From contig NZ_JALGBX010000020.1 of assembly GCF_022808175.1 (NCBI RefSeq), positions 62,001 to 126,000 of the forward strand: a stretch of 64,000 nucleotides of DNA. The letters run 5' to 3'. Origin of the DNA: Streptomyces sp. AP-93. GTDB lineage: Bacteria > Actinomycetota > Actinomycetes > Streptomycetales > Streptomycetaceae. A program made the translations under genes and the position numbers. Position 1 is the first letter of the stretch, and every line of letters begins with the position of its first letter. Shown piece after piece: positions 54,888 to 63,460 of the stretch. The notes under the pieces were generated by a model that saw only the letters and a program-made list of their open reading frames with translations, had not been told where the DNA came from and made no database searches.

Positions 54888-55025
54888 ATCGGGATGTGCA
54901 TGCTCCTGTCCTGGTTCGCCACCTGGGTGGCCCGGCGCGAGCGCCGCAGCCTCAAGACGAAGGCGGTGGACATCGAGATCGGTCCGGACGATCCGGCGAC
55001 AACGGTGCTGCCGGGCCGGATCTGA
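54888..55025 (+). pseudogene. C-terminal remnant of an ABC permease (gluD)
   Basis: Immediately after the element's TCAA the frame reads IGMCMLLSWFATWVARRERR and ends TTVLPGRI at TGA 55023-55025. This looks like the last membrane helix and cytoplasmic tail of a polar amino-acid permease. With gluA and gluB upstream it is most simply the end of gluD. No start is available. Confidence 0.65.
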
Positions 55026-55077
55026 CCCGCAGGACCGAAACCCCGAGAGCCACACCCGGCCCGGCAGCAGCCGGGGA

Positions 55078-56685
55078 TCACTGCTCGCGCAGCGGCACCG
55101 AGACGTACGAGGGATCGGTGCGCGGCGAGGAGAAGGTCAGCTGCCCGCCGGTCGGGTTGTGCTCGATGTACAGCGGGTCGACGGTGTCGACGACGACCGC
55201 GAGGCGGTGCCCCGCCGGGACGTCGTAGGCGGTGGAGAAGAGCTCCAGGTCCACGCCGAAGGACTGGCCGGCCGGCTTCCCGTGGAAGGTGTACGGGGCG
55301 TTGCTGATGAGCTTGCCGATGCCGAGCGGGCCCACGTCGTAGAGGTACGCGACGAAGGTGCCGTCGGACTTCGAGGGCGTGACGGTGGTGTGCAGTCTGA
55401 CCGTGCCGCGGACGCGGCGCTCCTGCGCGTACCGCGGGGACTGCCAGACGGCGGCGAAGGCGCGGGGGAGCAGCGGGATGGAGGTGGTGGGCGGGGCCTG
55501 GGCGATCTGGTCGAGCAGGCTGGAGAGCATGACGATCCCGCCGTTGGCGCCCGAGTCGATTCCGGTGAAGAGGTGCTCGCTGTCGGAGAGCATCAGCTTC
55601 TCGGTGCCGCCGTCGCCGACCGACTTCCAGTCGGCGTAGCCCTCGTACCCGCCGTCGCTGCGGGGCTTGATCTGTACCGGGGCCTCGGTGTCGACCCCGT
55701 TGGCGGCGCCCTTGAGGTAGCGGTCGAACCAGCGGTGGGCGTTGGTCCAGGTGTCGTTGGGCAGTCCGAGGAGCCCGGTGAGCTCGGCGGTGGCGTGGTC
55801 GCCCGGGCGGAACTCCAGGCGCTTGGGGCCGGTGAGCTTCTCGAAGAACTTCGCGTACTGGTTGGGCGGGAAGATGGTGTCGCCCCAGGCGTTGCCGAGC
55901 ATGATCGCGGCGCCGTTGGCGTTGATCGCGTCCACCTTCTCGGCGGCGGAGCGCTTCTTGCCCCACTCGATCATCTGCGGTTCCCGGTCCAGCTTCGAGC
56001 CGAGGAAGTCGCCGAGGATCTGCCGGAGTTCGGGTCCGGGGCGTCCGGTGAGGAAGCCGGCGCCGCCGAGCAGGGCGGCCGCCTGGAGGTGCTGGGTGCG
56101 GCCGGAGTAGATGGACTCGATGAGATCGGCCCAGCCGCTGAGCGCGACCACGGCCTTGATGCGCGGATCGCTCGCGGAGGCGAGCAGGCTGATGCCCGCG
56201 CCGTACGAGACTCCGCCGGTGCCGATGTGCGCGGCGTCGGCCGGGGTGTTCGCGAGCGCCCAGTCGATGACGGCGGAGACGTCGGCGATGTCCGCCGGGC
56301 CGGCGGTTTCGATCTCGCCGCCGGAGAGCCAGAAGCCGCGGGAGGTGTAACTGACCACCACGTAACCGGAGTCGGCGAGCTTCTTGGCCTGGGCGATGTA
56401 TTCGATCTGCGGCATGCCCCAACTGGTCGGGAGGACGATCAGCGGGTATTTCGCGCCGGCCCCGGCGCCCGCCGGGGTGAAGACGTTGCCCTTGAGGGTG
56501 ATGCCGCCGGAGCCGGGGATGTCGTGGAAGGTGAGCTCCGCTGACGACGCCGAGGCTTCCGAGACGGCGGTGGTCGTACGGGCGGGAGCCGCCTGGGCCT
56601 GATGGGGGGCCAGGCCCAGGGCGGCTGCTGCCAGTACGGCTGCCATGGCAGTCGCGGTGCTGGTGGTGCGGACGGTACGGACCAT
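55078..56685 (-). CDS. Secreted CocE/X-Pro dipeptidyl-peptidase-like hydrolase
   Basis: 535 residues. A signal peptide ends near AAALGLAPHQAQA (residue 32). The alpha/beta-hydrolase fold carries the nucleophile in GTGGVSYGAG near residue 158, and GDHATAEL probably holds the catalytic histidine. A C-terminal jelly-roll domain (residues 390-535) is typical of the S15/CocE family. It likely hydrolyses esters or peptides outside the cell. It is transcribed away from the L,D-transpeptidase. Confidence 0.85.
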   Translation of the reverse strand: MVRTVRTTSTATAMAAVLAAAALGLAPHQAQAAPARTTTAVSEASASSAELTFHDIPGSGGITLKGNVFTPAGAGAGAKYPLIVLPTSWGMPQIEYIAQAKKLADSGYVVVSYTSRGFWLSGGEIETAGPADIADVSAVIDWALANTPADAAHIGTGGVSYGAGISLLASASDPRIKAVVALSGWADLIESIYSGRTQHLQAAALLGGAGFLTGRPGPELRQILGDFLGSKLDREPQMIEWGKKRSAAEKVDAINANGAAIMLGNAWGDTIFPPNQYAKFFEKLTGPKRLEFRPGDHATAELTGLLGLPNDTWTNAHRWFDRYLKGAANGVDTEAPVQIKPRSDGGYEGYADWKSVGDGGTEKLMLSDSEHLFTGIDSGANGGIVMLSSLLDQIAQAPPTTSIPLLPRAFAAVWQSPRYAQERRVRGTVRLHTTVTPSKSDGTFVAYLYDVGPLGIGKLISNAPYTFHGKPAGQSFGVDLELFSTAYDVPAGHRLAVVVDTVDPLYIEHNPTGGQLTFSSPRTDPSYVSVPLREQ

Positions 56686-56836
56686 CGATCGCTCCTCGCG
56701 TGTGCCGGGGGTGTCAAAGTGACCCGACGGTAACGGGAGGGGCTTACCGGAAGTAACCCGTGAGTAAGTTACGTGCCGGTAACGATTGAATGATGGTCAA
56801 CTTCACAAAAAGGAGGGGGGTGTCGCCCCGCCGTGC

Positions 56837-58048
56837 TCAGCCGACCTGCGGGGTTCCGGCCGCGGCGCTCCTGGCCTGCCACTGCGCCCAGCTGAGGTTC
56901 CACTCGCCGTAGCCGTTGCCGACGTCCGGATTGCCCTTGGAGCCCTGCCCCACGACCTCGAAGGGGTCACCGGCCTGGGACGCCGCGAAGAACGCCTTGG
57001 CGTTCTCGTCCGACATGCCCACGCAGCCGGAACTGGTGTTGGCGCGGCCGAAGTTGGCGGTGTTCCACGGGGCGGCGTGCGCGTACATGCCCGACCAGGT
57101 CAGCCGGATCGAGTAGTCGACCATCTTGTCGTAGGAGTCGCCCAGGCCCACCGTCTGGGAGTCCATCCGGATGGTGCCCTCCTTGGCCATCATCACCATC
57201 TTCCCGTCCCAGGAAGCCTTCTTGCCGCCGGGCGTGCCCGCCGAGACCGGGACGGCGGCGACGGCCTGGCCGTTCTCGGAGACCGTCATCTTCTTCGTGT
57301 CGAGGTCCACCTTCACCTGGCGGTCCTTGCCTATCTTGAACTCGGTGACGTAGTCCTTGACGAACATCCCGCCGCCGGGGCCGGAGTCGACGCCGTTCAG
57401 GTTCATCTGGACCTTCACGTCGGTGCCGGACTTCCAGTACTCCTTGGGGCGCCAGTCCACCCGGTCCTTGCCCGAGTAGTCCGTGATCCAGCCCCAGGAA
57501 CCCTCGGTGCTGTTCGAGGTGGTGACCTTCAGCTGCTTCTCGACCGCGGCCTTGTCCTTGACCGGGTTGTCGAAGACGATCGAGACCGGCATGGCCACGC
57601 CCACGGTGCTGCCCTTGGGGATGTTGATCGAGACCTTGTTCACCTTGTCGGGGGCCGAGGTCTTGAACGTCGTCGTGGCGCTCTGGCTGTCCGTGTTCTG
57701 GGCCTCGACCTTGTAGTCGGCCGAGGGCAGGGCGTTGCCCTGCGAGGTCCAGGTCTTGCCGTCGGCGGATATCTGCCCGGCCAGTTCGCCGCCCTTGGCG
57801 TCCGTCACCTTCACCGCGGCGAGCTTGCCCTCGGCGATCGTCACGGTCACCGGCTTCCCCGCCGTGACCTGGTCACCGGTGAGGTTCACCGAGACCGCCA
57901 TGTCCGGCTTCTGCTTCACCTCCGCCTTGGCCGCGCCGCCCGAAGCGGCGCCGCCCCCGCAGGCGGCCAGCGAAGCGGCCAGCAATGCGGTGCCGGCCGC
58001 CACGGCGGTGCGGCTGCGTACAGAGAAGACCCGGCGTGTGCGGCTCAA
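56837..58048 (-). CDS. L,D-transpeptidase lipoprotein with Ig-like domains
   Basis: 403 residues. The lipobox LAAC is at about residue 28. Two Ig-like domains span residues 50-250 and a YkuD catalytic domain follows. The active site is HAAPWNTANFGRANTSSGCVGMS, with the cysteine near residue 358 and a downstream GDPFEVVG. It makes 3-3 peptidoglycan crosslinks. The TTG start was chosen because CGGAGGGG lies upstream and a signal peptide follows at once; earlier in-frame starts would place the signal far from the N-terminus. Confidence 0.93.
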   Translation of the reverse strand: MSRTRRVFSVRSRTAVAAGTALLAASLAACGGGAASGGAAKAEVKQKPDMAVSVNLTGDQVTAGKPVTVTIAEGKLAAVKVTDAKGGELAGQISADGKTWTSQGNALPSADYKVEAQNTDSQSATTTFKTSAPDKVNKVSINIPKGSTVGVAMPVSIVFDNPVKDKAAVEKQLKVTTSNSTEGSWGWITDYSGKDRVDWRPKEYWKSGTDVKVQMNLNGVDSGPGGGMFVKDYVTEFKIGKDRQVKVDLDTKKMTVSENGQAVAAVPVSAGTPGGKKASWDGKMVMMAKEGTIRMDSQTVGLGDSYDKMVDYSIRLTWSGMYAHAAPWNTANFGRANTSSGCVGMSDENAKAFFAASQAGDPFEVVGQGSKGNPDVGNGYGEWNLSWAQWQARSAAAGTPQVG

Positions 58049-58265
58049 CGAAAACCCCTCCGAAGTAATGATCGTCCACAAGAGAAGATGCGAACGGAAC
58101 AACTCTAGGTTGCAGGAGATGCGGAAAAGATCAGGATTTCCGATGTGACATGGACCGCAGCAATACGGTCATCGTCCGGTCACAATCGCCGCGCACTGCC
58201 GTCATGGACAGCTGTGAGAGTCCTGTGCATCCACCGATTCGGACGTACAGGAAGGCCGGTCAGCC

Positions 58266-59441
58266 ATGTGCGCACTGCTCGTGACTCCGACTCAGCAGCA
58301 CCGGACCCGAAGCCCGGACAGGGAGCTCACCGTGCGCTCGCTGTCCGTTCCGGAATATCAGGCATTCCTTTCGGAGCACGGGCGGGCCAGCTTTCTCCAG
58401 TACCCGTCATGGGGCGGCGTAAAGGACCTTTGGCGATCGGAAAGGGTCGGGTGGCACTACCCCGGAGGTGAAATGGAGGGCGCCGGGCTCGTTCTCTACC
58501 GTCAGTTCCCGGGCACCCGCAAATACTTCGCCTACCTCCCCGAGGGACCCGTCGCCGACTGGGCCGACCCCGACATCGACCGCTGGCTGACCCCCCTGAA
58601 GAACCACCTCAAGGCCTCCGGCGCCTTCGCCGTGCGCATCGGGCCCACCCCCGCCTACCGCCGCTGGGACGCGGCCACCGCCAAGGCGGGCACCGGACCC
58701 GGCCGGCAGATCTCCGACGTGCTCGCCACCGAGGTGGACCCGGTCGGAGCCGCGCTCGCCGACCGGCTGCGCACCCGCGGCTGGAAGCGCTGCGGCGGCG
58801 AGGACGACGGCGACGCCCAGCCGCGCCACGTCTTTCGCGTACCGCTCGCCGGCCGCTCCGTCGACGACCTGTGGTCGGGCCTGAACCAGGAGTGGCGGCG
58901 CAATGTGCGCAAGGCCACGAAGGCGGGGGTCGAGACGGTCGTCGCCGCGGCCTCGGAGCTCCCCGAGTTCTACCGGCTGCTGCGCGTCACCGAGGAGCGC
59001 GACGGCTTCAGGCTCGGCCGCTCGCTGGCGTACTACCAGCAGCAGTACGAGGTCCTGAACGCCGAGGCGCCCGGCCGCATGCGCCTCTACCTGGGCGTTC
59101 ACCAGGGCGAGATCCTCGCCGCGCACACCATGATCGTGGCCGGCAGCCGGGTCTGGTACCAGACCGGCGCCTCCGCCGACCACCGCCGGGAGGTCCGCCC
59201 CAGCAACGCCCTGCAGTGGCGCATGATGTGTGACGCACATGCACTCGGAGCGGACGAATACGACATGCGCGGGGTACCCTCCACCCTCGACCCCGACGAA
59301 CGCTCCTTCGGGCTGCTGCGCTGGAAGCTCGGCACCGGCGGACAGGTCGTCGAAACCCTCGGCGAGTGGGAGACCTCCATGGACGGATGCGCCAACACGG
59401 CCCTCTACAAGGCGTTCCAGGCGTACATGGCCCGCCGGTGA
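58266..59441 (+). CDS. FemX/FemAB-type peptidoglycan bridge aminoacyltransferase
   Basis: 391 residues with two GNAT-like domains. The FemAB landmark is LWSGLNQEWRRNVRKATKAGVE, followed by FYRLLRVTEERDGF and HTMIVAGSRVWYQTGASADHRREVRPSNALQWRMM. In Streptomyces such enzymes add the glycine branch to lipid II from Gly-tRNA. GGAAGG precedes the ATG. Its stop overlaps the murJ GTG (GTGA), coupling branch addition to lipid II flipping. Confidence 0.9.
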   Translation: MCALLVTPTQQHRTRSPDRELTVRSLSVPEYQAFLSEHGRASFLQYPSWGGVKDLWRSERVGWHYPGGEMEGAGLVLYRQFPGTRKYFAYLPEGPVADWADPDIDRWLTPLKNHLKASGAFAVRIGPTPAYRRWDAATAKAGTGPGRQISDVLATEVDPVGAALADRLRTRGWKRCGGEDDGDAQPRHVFRVPLAGRSVDDLWSGLNQEWRRNVRKATKAGVETVVAAASELPEFYRLLRVTEERDGFRLGRSLAYYQQQYEVLNAEAPGRMRLYLGVHQGEILAAHTMIVAGSRVWYQTGASADHRREVRPSNALQWRMMCDAHALGADEYDMRGVPSTLDPDERSFGLLRWKLGTGGQVVETLGEWETSMDGCANTALYKAFQAYMARR

Positions 59442-61228
59442 CCCTCGCAGACCCCAGAGCGGCCGGCACCCCGGCCGCCCAGGACACCGCCGCCGGGGCC
59501 GCGCAGGACACCGCGACCCCGGCCGCCCAGGACACCGCCGCCGCGGCCGCGACAGGGCCCCGCACCGACCGCGCAGCACCGAAGAAGACCTCGGTGCTGC
59601 GCAGCGGCGCGCTCATGGCCGCCGGCTCGATCGTCTCCCGCGCCACCGGCTTCGTCCGCTCCTCCGTGATCGTCGCCGCGCTGGGCACCACCCTGCTCGG
59701 CGACGGCTACGCGGTCGCCAACACCGTCCCGAACATCCTGTACATCCTGCTCATCGGCGGCGCCCTCAACGCGGTCTTCGTCCCCGAGCTGGTCCGCGCC
59801 GCCAAGGAGCACGAGGACGGCGGAGCCGCCTACACCGACCGGCTGCTCACCGTCTGCACGGCCGCGCTGCTGGTCCTCACCGCCACCGCCGTCCTGGCCG
59901 CCCCGCTCATCGTCTCGGCGTACACCGGCTACAGCGGCGGCCAGGAGTCCACCACCGTGGCCCTGGCCCGCTACTGCCTCCCGCAGATCCTCTTCTACGG
60001 GCTGTTCACCCTGCTCGGGCAGGTGCTGAACGCCCGCGGCCGATTCGGCGCGATGATGTGGACCCCGGTCCTCAACAACCTCGTCGTCATCGCCGTGTTC
60101 GGGCTCTTCCTGTACGTCTCCCACGGCGCGACGGACGGCCTGAGCGCCTCCGAGACCCGGCTGCTGGGCATCGGCACCACCGCGGGCATCGTCGTCCAGG
60201 CCCTCGGCCTGATCCCCTCGCTGCGCGCCGCCCGCTTCCGCTGGCGCCCCCGCTTCGACTGGCGCGGCAGCGGACTGGCCCGCCCGCTGCGGAGCGCGGG
60301 CTGGCTCGTCCTGCTCGTCCTGACCAACCAGATCGCCTACTGGGTCGTCACCCGCCTCTCCACCGCCACCGGGGAGCACGCCGTCGCCGCAGGCCTCGCG
60401 GGCGGCGCCGGCTACACCGCCTACAGCAACGCCTACCTGCTGTGGATGGTCCCGCAGGGCATCATCACCGTCTCCCTCGTCACCGCCCTCATGCCCCGGA
60501 TGAGCTCCGCCGCAGCCGACGGCGACCTCGCGGCCGTGCGCAAGGACGTCTCCTACGCGCTGCGTTCCAGCGCGGCCCTGGTCGTCCCCGCCGCCGCGCT
60601 CTTCGCCGCCCTCGCCCCCTGGGTGATCGGCAGCGTCTTCGAGTACGGGCGCACCGGCCCCGCCGACGTCGCCGTCATGGCCGGCATGCTCGCGGCCTTC
60701 GCACCCGGCCTGATCGCCTACTCCGCGCAGTACGTGCTCTCCCGCGGCTTCTACGCCCTCTCCGACACCCGGACCCCCTTCTTCCTCAACCTCTCCATCG
60801 CCGCCCTCAACGCCGGGCTCTCGGTCGCCGCGTACCAGCTGCTGCCGCCGCGCTGGGCCGTCACCGGCATGGCCGCGGCCTGCTCGATCGCCTTCACCGC
60901 GGGCGCGGCCGGCACCGCGTACGTCCTGTCCCGGCGGCTCGGGCCGCGCACGGGGACCCGTACACAGCGCAAGAACACCGCCGTACGGACCCACCTGCGG
61001 CTCCTCGCCGCCTGCACCCCGGCGGCCGCCGCCGGGTACGCGGCCGCGCGCTCCGTCGAGCGGTTCGCGAACATCGAAGGGCCCCTCGGGAACTTCGCCG
61101 GGGTCGCGGCGGGAACCGCGGCGATCGTCCTCGTCGTCCTACTCCTCGCCCGCCCCCTGCGGCTCACGGAGATCACCGACCTGCTGGACTCCGTACGACG
61201 CAAGACCGGCCGCCAGGACCTGTCGTAG
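59438..61228 (+). CDS. murJ: Lipid II flippase MurJ (MviN)
   Basis: 596 residues with about 14 membrane helices in the MOP-superfamily layout. SIVSRATGFVRSSVIVAALG, GDGYAVANTVPNILY and NAVFVPELVRA are the first-helix and pore-arginine motifs. The GTG start overlaps the FemX stop. The cytoplasmic N-terminal 50 residues contain four AQDTA repeats with a spacing of 7-9 residues and are probably disordered. It translocates lipid-linked peptidoglycan precursor. Confidence 0.94.
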   Translation: MTLADPRAAGTPAAQDTAAGAAQDTATPAAQDTAAAAATGPRTDRAAPKKTSVLRSGALMAAGSIVSRATGFVRSSVIVAALGTTLLGDGYAVANTVPNILYILLIGGALNAVFVPELVRAAKEHEDGGAAYTDRLLTVCTAALLVLTATAVLAAPLIVSAYTGYSGGQESTTVALARYCLPQILFYGLFTLLGQVLNARGRFGAMMWTPVLNNLVVIAVFGLFLYVSHGATDGLSASETRLLGIGTTAGIVVQALGLIPSLRAARFRWRPRFDWRGSGLARPLRSAGWLVLLVLTNQIAYWVVTRLSTATGEHAVAAGLAGGAGYTAYSNAYLLWMVPQGIITVSLVTALMPRMSSAAADGDLAAVRKDVSYALRSSAALVVPAAALFAALAPWVIGSVFEYGRTGPADVAVMAGMLAAFAPGLIAYSAQYVLSRGFYALSDTRTPFFLNLSIAALNAGLSVAAYQLLPPRWAVTGMAAACSIAFTAGAAGTAYVLSRRLGPRTGTRTQRKNTAVRTHLRLLAACTPAAAAGYAAARSVERFANIEGPLGNFAGVAAGTAAIVLVVLLLARPLRLTEITDLLDSVRRKTGRQDLS

Positions 61229-61318
61229 GACCTGCCGTCCCGGCCGGACCCGCTGCCGGACGCCCATATCGGCCGAAAGCGGGAGGGGACCGATCGACGA
61301 CCCTGGAATACTGACCCG

Positions 61319-62002
61319 ATGCCACGCGTACTGCTGATCGAGGACGACCCTTCCATCAGGGAGGGCGTGGGCCTCGGCCTGCGCCGCAGGGGCCACGACG
61401 TGAGCGCCGCCGAGACCGGCGAGGCCGGACTCGAACTCATGGCGAGCTTCCACCCCGAGCTCGTCCTGCTCGACCTCATGCTGCCCGGCATCAACGGCGT
61501 CCAGGTCTGCCGCCGGATCCGCGAGAACAGCCAGGTACCGATCATCATGCTCACCGCGCGCGGGGACGACTTCGACATAGTCGTCGGCCTGGAGGCCGGA
61601 GCCGACGACTACATCGTCAAACCCGCCCGCACCGAGGTCATCGAAGCCCGCATCAAGGCCGTGCTGCGCCGCCTCAGCGAGCCCGCGGGCGGCCGCCCCG
61701 ACGTGGAGTTCCACGGAGAGCTGGCCGTCGACCGCTCCGGTCTCACCGTCGCCAAGAACGGCGAGCGCCTCCCCCTGGCCCCCAGCGAGATCAAGCTCCT
61801 GCTGCACCTGTCGGCCTCGCCCGAGCAGGTCTTCTCCCGCCAGCAGCTCCTGGAATACGTGTGGGACCACAGCTACCACGCCGACGCCCGGCTGGTGGAC
61901 GCCTGCGTACGCCGACTGCGCCACAAGATCGAGGACCCCGACGGCGCCCCCCGCTACATACAGACCGTGCGCGGCTTCGGCTACCGCTTCGGCCCGCTGT
62001 AA
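61319..62002 (+). CDS. OmpR/PhoB-family response regulator
   Basis: 227 residues. The receiver domain has LLIEDDPSIRE at the start, phospho-acceptor D in VLLDLMLPGING near residue 51, T in IIMLTARGDD and K in DDYIVKPART. The winged helix closes with VWDHSYHADARLVDACVRRLRHKIED and VRGFGYRFG. It resembles AfsQ1-type regulators. It is nine bases upstream of its kinase in a three-gene operon with a lipoprotein. Confidence 0.94.
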   Translation: MPRVLLIEDDPSIREGVGLGLRRRGHDVSAAETGEAGLELMASFHPELVLLDLMLPGINGVQVCRRIRENSQVPIIMLTARGDDFDIVVGLEAGADDYIVKPARTEVIEARIKAVLRRLSEPAGGRPDVEFHGELAVDRSGLTVAKNGERLPLAPSEIKLLLHLSASPEQVFSRQQLLEYVWDHSYHADARLVDACVRRLRHKIEDPDGAPRYIQTVRGFGYRFGPL

Positions 62003-62011
62003 GCGGCGCGC

Positions 62012-63460
62012 ATGAAACGTTTCGCACCGCTGGGCCTGCGCACCCGCCTGATCGCCGCCTTCCTGCTGGTCGCCGCCATCTGCGCGGTGAGCACGGCCGC
62101 GCTCACCTACCAGCAGGCCCGCAACGCGATCCTCAAGCAGAGCCAGGACACCGCCGTCAGCACCCTGCGCGACCTGGTCGACTCCCAGTACACCCAACTG
62201 CCCATGGGGCAGGCGGAACTCCAGCGGCTCGTCGCGGAACTGGGCAAGCGCGGCCAGCCGCACCCCTGGATCGTCTACGGGGAGTACGGAAAGCTCCGCG
62301 CCTCCTCGAACCAGGGCGGCGCGCCCACCTCCCCCTCCATCGGGGAACAGCTCCGCCGCCAGGTGACCGCCCATCCGCACGGGGCCTTCCAGCGCACGAA
62401 GGACCGTAACGGCAACCTCTCCCTCGTCGTCGGCATGCCCGCCGTCTTCACGTTCCACGAGGTCGACGAGTCCACCGGCGCCGTCTTCTACGCGGTCGTG
62501 CCCCTGGACACCGAGCAGACCACCGTGGAGGCCCTGGTCGCGGCCGCCAGAATGGGCGCCGTCCCGGGCCTGGCGATCTCCGTGATCCCCGCCCTGCTCG
62601 CGGCGCGCAGCGTCCTGAGGCCCGTACGGGACATGCGCAAGGCCGCCCAGCGGCTGGGCCGCGGCCGGCTCGACACCCGGATCGAGGTCCGCGGAGCCGA
62701 CGAACTCGCCGGACTCGCCCGCACCTTCAACGAGACGGCCCGCGCCCTCGAGCATTCGGTCAGCGAACTCCGGGAGGCCGAGGCCCGCGCCCGCCGCTTC
62801 GCCGCCGACGTCTCCCACGAACTGCGCACCCCGCTCGCCGGGATGCTCGCCGTCACCGAGGTCCTCGACGAGGGCGCCGAGGAGCTCGACGCCGACACCG
62901 CCAAGGCGCTGCGCCTGATCAGCGCCGAGACCGGGAAGCTCGCGGTGCTCGTCGAGGACCTCATGGAGATCTCCCGCTTCGACGCCCGCGCCGCCGAGCT
63001 GAACCTCGACGAGGTCGACGTCGCCGAGACCGTCACCAAGACCCTGGAACGCCGCCACTGGACCGACGGGCGGGTCAGCACCGACCTGCCCCCGGACGTC
63101 CGCGCCCGGCTCGACCCGCGCCGCTTCGACGTGGTCCTCGCCAACCTCGTGGGCAACGCCCTCAAGCACGGCGGGGCCCCGGTCCGCGTCGGCGTCCGCA
63201 CCGAGACCCGGCCCGAGGGCGAGCGGCTGCTCGTCGAGGTCGCCGACAGCGGGCCCGGCATCGCCCCCGAGGTGCTGCCGCACATCTTCGACCGCTTCTT
63301 CAAGGCCGACGCGGCCCGCACCCGCTCCACGGGCAGCGGTCTGGGCCTGGCCATCACCCTGGAGAACGTCCGCCTGCACGGCGGCACCCTGCACGCCGCC
63401 AACGGCCCCGGCGGCGGCGCGCTCTTCACCCTCGACATGCCGCTGGAGGCCCGCGTATGA
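62012..63460 (+). CDS. Membrane sensor histidine kinase (HAMP-HisKA-HATPase)
   Basis: 482 residues. TM1 is at residues 11-31. An extracytoplasmic sensor of about 150 residues is followed by TM2 near residue 190 and a HAMP domain near 205-255. HisKA has FAADVSHELRTPLAG with the phospho-histidine near residue 270. The ATPase domain has NLVGNALKHG, DSGPGIAPE and GSGLGLAI. The stop overlaps the lipoprotein ATG. It probably watches the cell envelope, given FemX and MurJ next door. Confidence 0.94.
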   Translation: MKRFAPLGLRTRLIAAFLLVAAICAVSTAALTYQQARNAILKQSQDTAVSTLRDLVDSQYTQLPMGQAELQRLVAELGKRGQPHPWIVYGEYGKLRASSNQGGAPTSPSIGEQLRRQVTAHPHGAFQRTKDRNGNLSLVVGMPAVFTFHEVDESTGAVFYAVVPLDTEQTTVEALVAAARMGAVPGLAISVIPALLAARSVLRPVRDMRKAAQRLGRGRLDTRIEVRGADELAGLARTFNETARALEHSVSELREAEARARRFAADVSHELRTPLAGMLAVTEVLDEGAEELDADTAKALRLISAETGKLAVLVEDLMEISRFDARAAELNLDEVDVAETVTKTLERRHWTDGRVSTDLPPDVRARLDPRRFDVVLANLVGNALKHGGAPVRVGVRTETRPEGERLLVEVADSGPGIAPEVLPHIFDRFFKADAARTRSTGSGLGLAITLENVRLHGGTLHAANGPGGGALFTLDMPLEARV

